In this document: piece by piece, positions 1 to 5,676 of the stretch
Layout of the letters: each line of letters begins with the position of its first letter
Numbering within the stretch: the first letter of the stretch is position 1
Assembly (NCBI GenBank): GCA_024640205.1
Contig: JAHEFL010000152.1
Location: forward strand, 1 to 5,676
Reading direction: 5' to 3'
DNA length: 5,676 bases
DNA from: Flavobacteriales bacterium
GTDB taxonomy: Bacteria > Bacteroidota > Bacteroidia > Flavobacteriales_F > PHOS-HE28
Notes under the pieces: generated by a model
What the model was told of the DNA's origin: nothing
Seen by the model: the letters and a program-made list of their open reading frames with translations, nothing else
Databases searched by the model: none
Translations under genes and position numbers: made by a program

Positions 1-1
1 G

Positions 2-2362
2 AGTGCATTGGATGGCACCGCGTTGCTCGTTGCCTGGGTCCGGAGCAGCGGCGGGGGAACGGGCACGGTGATCATCGGTACGCCGAGCGGCAAGGACCCT
101 GGACCACTCAACGCCTTCGGTGAACTGATCGGCGCGGATGCCGCCGCACAGCAGGCCCTGACGGCAGGTGGCGTGGTGCAGGTACGCCCCGATACGAGCC
201 TGGGGATGTTCTCCCTCTGCATCCGGAATGGCCTGTGGTTGATGTCCTCCTCCAGTGATGTGATGGACGAGGTGCTGCTCCAACTCGAGAGTGGTTCGCC
301 GATCACCAGCGATCCGCTCTTCGCGAAAGCACAAAACACCTTGGGGGCCGGAACGGATGCCCATGTCCTGGTGCATACCGAGCGCGCCCTTCGCATGCTG
401 AACACCTGGTGGATGCCCGCTGCATTGGAACGGCTGGACCTTCCGCCCGGGTGGTCCGCGTTGGATGTCCGCGCCCGACCCGATGCCTTGCTGATGAGCG
501 GCCTGCTGGTGCCCGATGGCGAGGTTCCGCTCCTGATGGCGATGGAGCAACAGGGGACCGGTCGCAACACCCTCACGCGCGTGCTGCCTGCCACGGTGAG
601 TACCATGGACGTGCAGCACATCACCCTGCCGGAACAATGGCTCACGGCCCGTGGTGTAGAGGAGAAGGAACATGCCCAAGCCCTGCTTTCCTGGGTGGAC
701 GGAGCGATGGGCACGGCCAAAGCGCCAGCTTCGGAGGGTCGCCCGGAACAGCGTTGGGGGGTGTTCGCCACGGAGGATCCGGATGCTGCAACTCAAGCCT
801 TGGAAGCGATCTGCGTGGAGGCCTGCGACACCATGAGTTACAGAGGGGTCCGCCTGACCCGGCTGCCGATGTCCGGCGCCCATGAACGCTTGTTGGGTCA
901 TGGCTTCGAATTCCTGGAACGACCCTGGTGGATGGTACTCGGTGATGTGGTGCTCTTCAGTGATGACCCGGCAAGCCTGAACACGTCCGTCGATGTTTGG
1001 AACAATGGCGGTTCCTTGGCGGAGGACGCTCGCAGCGCGGCCTGGTTAGAGCGTATCAGCGAAACATGCAGCAGACTGCTCTGGTGCGATGTGGCACGGT
1101 CGCTACCGATCCTGGAAGCCGGGTTGAAGGCGGACCTTCCAACGAGCGCCGGTGATCTCGACAGCCTTTGGTCGCAGCTCGGTGGGCTTTCCATGCAGCT
1201 ATCCCCAGGACAGCATGGCACGCATCACCTGATGATCGGGCTGGAGCACGCACACCTGGAAGTGAAGGAGACCGGGGTATTGTGGAGCACAGCCCTCGGA
1301 GCGCCCGTAGTGCGGAAACCGGATATCGTGCGGAACCATGTGAACAACACGCGTGAAGTATTCGTGCAGGATGTCCAGCACAGGGTGCATCTGTTGGGGA
1401 GTAACGGCAAGCTGCTCTGGACGCGCCAGCTCGATGGACCGATCATGGGTACCGTGGCCCAAGTGGACCGTTTCCGGAACGGCAAGCTGCAGTTGTTGTT
1501 CAACACGGAAGGCAGCCTCCACCTGATCGACCGCAATGGCAAGGACGTGGGCGGATTCCCGGTCAGCTTGAAGCAGAAGGCCTCTGCCCCCATGGCGGTG
1601 TTCGACTACGAAGGAGAGCGCGACTACCGGGTGCTCATCCCCACTGCGGATGGCAGCATCCGGAATTTTGGTCTGGATGGCACCGAGGTGAAAGGCTGGG
1701 AGACGCCGAAGTACAGCGAAGCCGCCACCAACCCCGTCGTCCATGTGCGGATCAAGAATAAGGACTACCTGCTCGTGGTGGATGGCAGCGGGCATGTGAA
1801 CCTGCTGGACCGCCGCGGTGCAGTACGCGAAAAAAGCACCCTGGAACTGGGTTTCTCAGCCAGCATACAGAAGGTGATCCCCGGCATGGAGATCCAAAGC
1901 ACGGCCTTGGTCTGGACGGACGCTGGTCGCGCATTGCATAAAGGCCTCATCAGCGGTAGTTCGAAGGTCGTTGCTACGCAGATGGGAGGACGATCGTGGT
2001 TGGAGGATCTGGGCAACGACGGTAGCGAGGAACTCATCCGCATCGTGGCCGACAGTATCATTATCTCCTCTGAAGGAAAACCCATCCTCATCCGCGGTTT
2101 CGGCACCGCCCTTCAACAGGAACTGGATGTTTACTCGCTCGGACGCGGTAGGCATGTGCTTGGCGTGGTACGGCCTGGTACGGAGCAGGTGAGCGTGATC
2201 GACATGCTCGGGCGCGAATTGGAAGGGCTGCCTGTTCAGGGTGCGATATCCTGCAGCATCGCGGACCTGGAGTCGGACGGCTTATTGGAACTCGTATCCA
2301 TTTCCGGGAACGGGACCGTGAGCGCACATCGAGTACCGGGACTCGCTTCTTCCGCTCCATGA
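2..2362 (+). CDS. Large DUF3352-like protein with C-terminal beta-propeller-like repeats, 5'-truncated by the window edge
   Basis: The reading frame is open from the first bases (codons AGT GCA TTG), so the true start, and any signal peptide or membrane anchor, lies to the left; 786 residues are visible before TGA at 2360-2362. The first ~420 visible residues resemble the DUF3352 type of Bacteroidetes protein: alternating strands and helices, with a segment near 2.3-2.8 hundred bases about 'on-screen' values and a 'DPLFAKAQ...AHVLVHTERAL' stretch. From about residue 440 the protein changes to repeated beta-propeller-like units of the form 'hydrophobic-LDxxGxxxxxW': HRVHLLGSNGKLLW (460-473), SLHLIDRNGKDVGGF (from 505), SIRNFGLDGTEVKGW (552-566) and HVNLLDRRGAV (from 598). 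Two FG-GAP-like acidic turns follow, DLGNDG (669-674) and DLESDG (from 755). This suggests an exported or membrane-attached surface protein whose propeller may bind a ligand or partner. No catalytic motif is visible and the function is unknown. The globin gene follows on the same strand 45 bp on. Confidence 0.8.
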   Translation, partial: SALDGTALLVAWVRSSGGGTGTVIIGTPSGKDPGPLNAFGELIGADAAAQQALTAGGVVQVRPDTSLGMFSLCIRNGLWLMSSSSDVMDEVLLQLESGSPITSDPLFAKAQNTLGAGTDAHVLVHTERALRMLNTWWMPAALERLDLPPGWSALDVRARPDALLMSGLLVPDGEVPLLMAMEQQGTGRNTLTRVLPATVSTMDVQHITLPEQWLTARGVEEKEHAQALLSWVDGAMGTAKAPASEGRPEQRWGVFATEDPDAATQALEAICVEACDTMSYRGVRLTRLPMSGAHERLLGHGFEFLERPWWMVLGDVVLFSDDPASLNTSVDVWNNGGSLAEDARSAAWLERISETCSRLLWCDVARSLPILEAGLKADLPTSAGDLDSLWSQLGGLSMQLSPGQHGTHHLMIGLEHAHLEVKETGVLWSTALGAPVVRKPDIVRNHVNNTREVFVQDVQHRVHLLGSNGKLLWTRQLDGPIMGTVAQVDRFRNGKLQLLFNTEGSLHLIDRNGKDVGGFPVSLKQKASAPMAVFDYEGERDYRVLIPTADGSIRNFGLDGTEVKGWETPKYSEAATNPVVHVRIKNKDYLLVVDGSGHVNLLDRRGAVREKSTLELGFSASIQKVIPGMEIQSTALVWTDAGRALHKGLISGSSKVVATQMGGRSWLEDLGNDGSEELIRIVADSIIISSEGKPILIRGFGTALQQELDVYSLGRGRHVLGVVRPGTEQVSVIDMLGRELEGLPVQGAISCSIADLESDGLLELVSISGNGTVSAHRVPGLASSAP

Positions 2363-2407
2363 TCCGGCTCATGCGTGATCGCGTGTGAATGCCCACCTTG
2401 GCATCCG

Positions 2408-2800
2408 ATGGCACCAGCATCCGGACCCACCCACGACCTCTCCGATTCGGTCGACGTGGAACAACTGATCGACGCGTTCTACGCCAAGGCACGTCCGGAT
2501 TCTTTGCTCGCCCACTTCTTCATGGACGTGGATCGGCCGCACCACACCCCCCGGATCGTGGCGTTCTGGAATGCGATCCTCTTCGGGGATCCCACCTACC
2601 AGGGCGATCCGATGTCCGCACACATCCAATTGCACCGAAGGCTGCCCATGGAGCAACGCCATTTCGACCGCTGGTTGGCACTCTTCACCGGCACTGTGGA
2701 TGAACTATACGTCGGACCCAAGGCGGAGGAAGCGAAGAACAGGGCACGCAGCATCGCCGCCGTAATGGCCCACAAGGTGATGAACGCAGCGAAGCCCTAG
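2408..2800 (+). CDS. Group III truncated haemoglobin (TrHb3)
   Basis: This 130-residue protein is the size of a group III (P) truncated haemoglobin, a small cytosolic haem protein of the 2/2 globin fold. It can be set against Campylobacter Ctb, recalled from memory, with almost no gaps. Tyr25 in FYAKAR falls at B10, His46 in PHHT at E7, Phe53-Trp54 in the following helix, His72 in SAHIQL at the proximal F8 position, and Trp89 in HFDRWLALF at G8. All the haem-pocket residues are therefore present and the gene looks functional. Family members are linked to oxygen or nitric-oxide handling and to microaerobic or nitrosative stress; which applies here is not shown. ATG 2408 is preferred because it gives the usual family length. 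A GTG at 2375 in the same frame would add eleven residues (MIACECPPWHP) that look unconserved. No Shine-Dalgarno is seen before either start. The stop overlaps that of the opposite-strand hydrolase. Confidence 0.93.
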   Translation: MAPASGPTHDLSDSVDVEQLIDAFYAKARPDSLLAHFFMDVDRPHHTPRIVAFWNAILFGDPTYQGDPMSAHIQLHRRLPMEQRHFDRWLALFTGTVDELYVGPKAEEAKNRARSIAAVMAHKVMNAAKP

Positions 2801-3795
2801 CGCTTCGGTTTCCGCAGATCCACCTTCTGCCCTGCTTTCAGTCGTGCACCTTCGTCAAGGCCATTGTACTTCGCCAAACGCGAGAGCTTCACACCGTACT
2901 GCTGGCTCACATCCCACAAGCGCTCGCCGTCCTTTGCGGTGTGCCGCGCGGCGGTCTTCGACGCATTGCGTTTGGGCTGGATGTAGATCACCTGGCCTTC
3001 GCTCAGACGCGCCTCCTTGTCCATGTCGTTCCAGCGCGCCAGCATGCCGTGGGTCATTTCCAGGTCATCCGCGATCTTCCGGAAGCTGTCCCCTTCCTTC
3101 GCCTTCACGTACTTGATCCGTCCTTCGAAAAGGTCGATGGACCGGCCTGCAGCCAACGTGACCGTACCACCACCGCCGGAGGGCCGCTTACCTCCTCGGG
3201 AGGGTGATGTCGTCGTGCCGCTTCCCGAAGGTTTGTACACCACATCCACGCCCTGGTCCAGTTTATGGAGTTCGTAGCGTTCGATGAGGCTGATCAGCTT
3301 CTGGGGATAGGCCGGGTCGGTGGCATAGCCGGCCTTTTTCAAGCCATGGGCCCAACCCTTGTAGTCCGTCGGCTTCAGTTCGAAGAGGCTGGCATAGCGC
3401 GAACGCTGCAGGAACTTGGCGTGGTCCTCGTAGCTCTGATCGGCACTCTTGTATTTGCGGAAGCATTCGTTCCGGGCATCATCATCGTGGTAGCTCTTGC
3501 CGCCGGTCCAGTCCGGGGTGCACTTGATGCCGAAATGGTTGTTCGCCTCCCGCGCCAGCTTGCTGTTCCCGTTGCCGCTCTCCAACAGGCCCTGCGCCAG
3601 CGTGATGCTCGCCGGGATACCATGCTCCCGCATCTTCAACACCGCGGTCCCCTTCCATTGGGTGATATACTCCTCCGGGGTATTGCGATGCCCGTTCGGC
3701 GGATCACCCTGCCAGGCCGCCAACGACAGGCCCGCCAAAGCCACCAAGCTCAACGTTTTCCACATTTGCACGATCTTCATCACTCGCGAAGGCAT
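2797..3795 (-). CDS. Exported GH73-type glucosaminidase with two C-terminal LysM domains
   Basis: A 332-residue peptidoglycan hydrolase expected to cleave the beta-1,4 bond after N-acetylglucosamine in cell-wall glycan, acting in the periplasm or at the envelope. Residues 1-28 form a signal peptide (basic MKIVQMWK, then the hydrophobic core LSLVALAGLSLAA). The glucosaminidase domain spans about 40-178: the likely catalytic Glu72 lies in QGLLESGNGNS, followed by NHFGIKC (86-92), a DDD cluster (104-106) and YATDPAYPQKL (157-167). Cys92 and Cys111 are placed to form a disulfide. A Gly/Ser/Thr-rich linker (about 189-212) leads to LysM 1 (about 228-274, YVKAKEGDSFRKIA) and LysM 2 (about 283-328, HTAKDGERLWDVS), which would hold the enzyme on glycan. 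ATG 3795 is chosen because GAGG lies a few bases upstream on the minus strand. ATG at 3780 (residue 6) is an alternative that also leaves a good signal peptide. The gene stands alone, divergent from the DUF5522 gene. Confidence 0.93.
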   Translation of the reverse strand: MPSRVMKIVQMWKTLSLVALAGLSLAAWQGDPPNGHRNTPEEYITQWKGTAVLKMREHGIPASITLAQGLLESGNGNSKLAREANNHFGIKCTPDWTGGKSYHDDDARNECFRKYKSADQSYEDHAKFLQRSRYASLFELKPTDYKGWAHGLKKAGYATDPAYPQKLISLIERYELHKLDQGVDVVYKPSGSGTTTSPSRGGKRPSGGGGTVTLAAGRSIDLFEGRIKYVKAKEGDSFRKIADDLEMTHGMLARWNDMDKEARLSEGQVIYIQPKRNASKTAARHTAKDGERLWDVSQQYGVKLSRLAKYNGLDEGARLKAGQKVDLRKPKR

Positions 3796-3847
3796 AATTC
3801 CTCAACCAACGAAATTAGAGCGGGTTAGGAGGCTTATTAACGATCCA

Positions 3848-3877
3848 TCCACAGAGGATCCAACTATTAATTGTGGA
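3848..3877. repeat. Spaced inverted repeat TCCACA-N18-TGTGGA, possible operator
   Basis: TCCACA at 3848-3853 is matched exactly by its reverse complement TGTGGA at 3872-3877, with 18 AT-rich bases between the arms. The arm centres are about 24 bp apart, close to two helical turns, as would suit a dimeric regulator. Six-base arms occur by chance fairly often, so this is only a candidate site within the divergent promoter region. Confidence 0.2.
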
Positions 3878-3892
3878 AATAACGTGCCGAAA

Positions 3893-3927
3893 GGGGGTGT
3901 TCGGGTGTTATACCTGAAATCACCCCC
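3893..3927 (+). promoter_or_regulatory. Two-stem hairpin in the leader of the DUF5522 gene
   Basis: GGGGGTG (3893-3899) pairs perfectly with CACCCCC (3921-3927). After a small internal loop (TT on one side, AAAT on the other), CGGGT (3902-3906) pairs with ACCTG (3912-3916), with one G-T pair, closing on the five-base loop GTTAT. The outer stem is seven GC-rich pairs ending two bases before ATG 3930, or seventeen before ATG 3945. No T-run follows on either side, so it does not look like an intrinsic terminator. It could act as an RNA structure affecting translation start, or as a palindromic protein-binding site in DNA. Confidence 0.4.
3895..3909 (+). repeat. Direct repeat GGGTGTT, two copies at 8-bp spacing
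   Basis: GGGTGTT occurs at 3895-3901 and again at 3903-3909, separated by a single C. It overlaps the left arm of the hairpin at 3893-3927. The copies may simply reflect the hairpin composition, or may be a short tandem binding site. Confidence 0.3.
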
Positions 3928-3929
3928 GC

Positions 3930-4163
3930 ATGCTGCTGGAATGGATGAGCAATAAGGCCGGAAATAACGCCGAGGGACCGGACCGGGAAAAGGAACGTGC
4001 CGAGCGCATGGAGCGCATGGGGCTGGCGGAAGGCGATTGCTACTTCACGGAGGAAGGCTACATGGTCTTCACGGAGCAATATCACCTGAAGCGCGGCTAT
4101 TGCTGCCAGAGCGGGTGCAGGCATTGCCCGTATGGGTTCAACAAGCGAAAACAGCCTGAATGA
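3930..4163 (+). CDS. DUF5522-type cysteine-rich small protein
   Basis: This 77-residue protein matches my recollection of the DUF5522 family, small proteins common in Bacteroidetes with no known function. The core covers about residues 36-70: GDCYFTEEGYMVFTEQYHLK, then the hallmark cluster CC at 58-59, C63, H65 and C66 (CCxxxCRHCPYG). Four closely spaced cysteines and a histidine suggest a bound metal ion, such as zinc or an iron-sulfur centre, though this is not shown. There is no signal peptide or membrane segment, so it should be cytosolic. The N-terminal third is charged (Glu/Arg/Lys) and contains a nine-base tandem repeat, GAGCGCATG twice at 4002-4019, that gives ERMERM. The start is uncertain: ATG 3930 begins two bases after the hairpin arm, while ATG 3945 would give 72 residues (MSNKAGNN) and put the hairpin fully in the leader. 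Neither has a Shine-Dalgarno. hutU begins 42 bp downstream and may be cotranscribed. Confidence 0.85.
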   Translation: MLLEWMSNKAGNNAEGPDREKERAERMERMGLAEGDCYFTEEGYMVFTEQYHLKRGYCCQSGCRHCPYGFNKRKQPE

Positions 4164-4205
4164 GCGCGGTCGTGGGTCCTAAATTCGCAGTGTAAGCCAG
4201 CGTTC

Positions 4206-5676
4206 ATGCCCGTTACCATCACTTCCGACCGCCTCCTTTTCCAACAAGTCGTTCAAGAAGGGATCCCCGATGTGCTTCCACCTGCTCGTCCGCTTGACCC
4301 GAGCGTGAGCCACGCCCCCAAGCGCAAGGACATTCTTTCCACGGAGGAAAAGAAGCTCGCGCTGAGCAATGCCCTGCGCTACTTCAAGCCGGAGCACCAC
4401 GCCACGCTGGCTCCCGAGTTCGCTGCGGAACTGAAGGAGCACGGGCGCATCTACATGTACCGCTTACGTCCGGAGCATGCCATGCACGCACGGCCGATCG
4501 GCGACTATCCTGCGAAATGCCAACAGGCCGCGGCCATCATGCTGATGATCCAGAACAACCTGGACCCTGCCGTGGCGCAGCACCCGCATGAGCTGATCAC
4601 CTATGGCGGCAACGGTGCGGTTTTCCAGAACTGGGCACAGTATCGGCTCACGATGAAATACCTCTCGGAGATGAGCGAGGAGCAGACGCTGGTGATGTAC
4701 AGCGGCCATCCGCTCGGCCTCTTCCCCAGCCATGCCGATGCACCCCGCGTGGTGGTAACGAACGGGATGATGATCCCGAACTACAGCAAGCCGGATGATT
4801 GGGAGAAGTACAACGCGCTGGGCGTAACGCAGTACGGCCAGATGACGGCCGGCAGCTACATGTACATCGGTCCGCAAGGCATCGTGCACGGCACCACCAT
4901 CACCGTGCTCAACGCCTGCCGCATGCTGAAGGGCGCGGACAAGACCACGAAAGGCAAGTTGTTCATCACCGCCGGTCTCGGTGGCATGAGCGGCGCACAA
5001 CCGAAGGCTGGGAATATCGCCGGGGTGGTCACCATCTGTGCCGAGGTGAACGCTACGGCAGCGCACAAACGCCATGAACAGGGCTGGGTGGATGAGGTCA
5101 TTGCCGATGTGGATGCGTGCATCGATGCGGCCTTGTCCTACCAGCAAAAAGGAGAAGCGCACAGCATCGCCTACCTCGGCAATGTGGTGGACCTCTGGGA
5201 ACGCCTGGCCGAACGGAAGGTCCATGTGGACCTCGGCAGCGACCAGACCAGCTTGCACAATCCGTGGGCGGGTGGATACTACCCTGCGGGCTTGAGCTAT
5301 GAGGAGAGCAACGAGATGATGGTCAAGGATCCATCAGCCTTCAAGCTTCGCGTGGAAGCCAGTTTGTGCCGCCAGGTACGTGCGATCAATAGCCTCACGG
5401 AAAGCGGCATGTATTTTTTCGACTATGGCAATGCCTTCCTGTTGGAGAGTAAGCGTGCAGGGGCTGAGATAAGCGGCAAGGACGGCGCCGAATTCCGCTA
5501 CCCCAGTTACGTGGAGGACATCATGGGACCGATGTGCTTCGATCATGGTTTCGGGCCTTTCCGTTGGGTGTGTACCAGTGGCGACCCGAAGGACCTCGCG
5601 ACGAGCGATCGGATAGCGGGCGATGTGCTGGAAGCCATGGGTAAGGAAGCACCTACCGAGATCGCGCAACAGATCG
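4206..5676 (+). CDS. hutU: Urocanate hydratase (urocanase), 3'-truncated by the window edge
   Basis: Urocanate hydratase converts urocanate to 4-imidazolone-5-propanoate, the second step of histidine breakdown, using tightly bound NAD+ as an electrophilic cofactor in the cytosol. The frame is open from ATG 4206 to the window edge: 490 codons with no stop. Conserved family blocks appear in order: ITYGGNGAVFQNW (residues 131-143), YGQMTAGS (210-217), GLGGMSGAQP (257-266, glycine-rich, in the NAD-binding region), DLGSDQTSLHNPW (342-354), DYGNAF (406-411) and GFGPFRWVCTSGD (from about 448), with Cys456 in the last. The long N-terminus and this last block are of the long type (about 670 residues, shared with eukaryotic enzymes) rather than the 550-residue Pseudomonas type, so about 180 residues are missing. 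No in-frame start lies upstream. There is no Shine-Dalgarno; TAAATTCG at 4180-4187 resembles a Bacteroidetes -7 box but is weak. No hutH, hutI or transferase gene is in view. Confidence 0.96.
   Translation, partial: MPVTITSDRLLFQQVVQEGIPDVLPPARPLDPSVSHAPKRKDILSTEEKKLALSNALRYFKPEHHATLAPEFAAELKEHGRIYMYRLRPEHAMHARPIGDYPAKCQQAAAIMLMIQNNLDPAVAQHPHELITYGGNGAVFQNWAQYRLTMKYLSEMSEEQTLVMYSGHPLGLFPSHADAPRVVVTNGMMIPNYSKPDDWEKYNALGVTQYGQMTAGSYMYIGPQGIVHGTTITVLNACRMLKGADKTTKGKLFITAGLGGMSGAQPKAGNIAGVVTICAEVNATAAHKRHEQGWVDEVIADVDACIDAALSYQQKGEAHSIAYLGNVVDLWERLAERKVHVDLGSDQTSLHNPWAGGYYPAGLSYEESNEMMVKDPSAFKLRVEASLCRQVRAINSLTESGMYFFDYGNAFLLESKRAGAEISGKDGAEFRYPSYVEDIMGPMCFDHGFGPFRWVCTSGDPKDLATSDRIAGDVLEAMGKEAPTEIAQQI

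Larger units (their letters stand above)
3796..3929. promoter_or_regulatory. Divergent intergenic region with promoters for the hydrolase and the DUF5522 gene
   Basis: These 134 bases separate two genes that diverge, so both promoters should lie here. The left two thirds (to about 3880) are more AT-rich than the flanking genes, as in many promoter regions. On the minus strand the bases at 3817-3810 read TAATTTCG, one mismatch from the Bacteroidetes -7 box TAnnTTTG, but it lies close to the hydrolase start and I see no clear -33 TTTG. On the plus strand TATACCTG at 3909-3916 keeps only the TA and the final TG of that box and falls inside the hairpin described separately. The region is therefore a supported promoter location, but neither exact promoter is certain. 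Confidence 0.5.

Noticed and set aside
1199..1795. A 198-codon open frame on the minus strand inside the first gene
   Set aside because: It lies wholly under a convincing plus-strand protein, and its product is His/Val-rich with no recognisable motif, as expected of a shadow frame in GC-rich DNA.
2375..2407. GTG-initiated N-terminal extension of the globin
   Set aside because: The extra eleven residues look unconserved, and ATG 2408 gives the usual family length; the extension is still possible.
2363..2407. Possible terminator between the first gene and the globin
   Set aside because: I see no stem of useful length followed by T residues in these 45 bases.
3265..3828. A 187-codon plus-strand frame opposite the glucosaminidase gene
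   Set aside because: It is antisense to clear GH73 motifs and runs into the intergenic region without a recognisable product.
4180..4187. TAAATTCG as a promoter -7 box for hutU
   Set aside because: It is one mismatch from TAnnTTTG, but no -33 TTTG lies at the right distance and the leader would be only about a dozen bases; not strong enough to call.
4464..5258. A 264-codon open frame on the minus strand opposite hutU
   Set aside because: It is fully antisense to highly conserved urocanase blocks, and its His-rich product has no family resemblance; a codon-bias shadow.

Overview
The window reads as a GC-rich (roughly 58-60 % by eye) chromosomal segment of a Bacteroidetes bacterium, most likely a Flavobacteriales-like environmental lineage. 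Four things point that way: a small DUF5522-type protein with the CCxxxCRHCPYG motif, a long-type urocanate hydratase, a glucosaminidase-LysM protein of the Bacteroidetes style, and the near absence of Shine-Dalgarno sequences before most starts. The placement is an inference from protein style, not from a marker gene. I see no mobile element, CRISPR array, tRNA or rRNA.

Layout: (1) Positions 2-2362, + strand: the 3' part of a large protein whose start lies off the left edge. It has a DUF3352-like N-terminal half and a beta-propeller-like C-terminal half. (2) Positions 2408-2800, + strand: a group III truncated haemoglobin with its haem-pocket residues intact. (3) Positions 2797-3795, - strand: an exported peptidoglycan hydrolase (GH73 glucosaminidase plus two LysM domains). 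It converges on the globin gene so tightly that the two stop codons overlap in one CTAG. (4) Positions 3796-3929: a divergent intergenic region that must hold the promoters for the genes on either side, with a strong two-stem hairpin at 3893-3927. (5) Positions 3930-4163, + strand: the DUF5522-type cysteine-rich mini-protein. (6) Positions 4206-5676, + strand: hutU, urocanate hydratase of histidine degradation, cut by the right edge after 490 codons and open to the end.

The genes do not form one obvious pathway. The large propeller protein and the globin could share a transcript (45 bp apart), and so could the DUF5522 gene and hutU (42 bp apart). The hydrolase is transcribed alone on the other strand. 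No other hut gene is visible. This is mostly an ordinary core-genome stretch. The items most worth a second look are the hairpin with a direct repeat before the DUF5522 gene, the uncharacterised DUF5522 protein next to hutU, the four-base convergent overlap, and the two-part architecture of the first protein.
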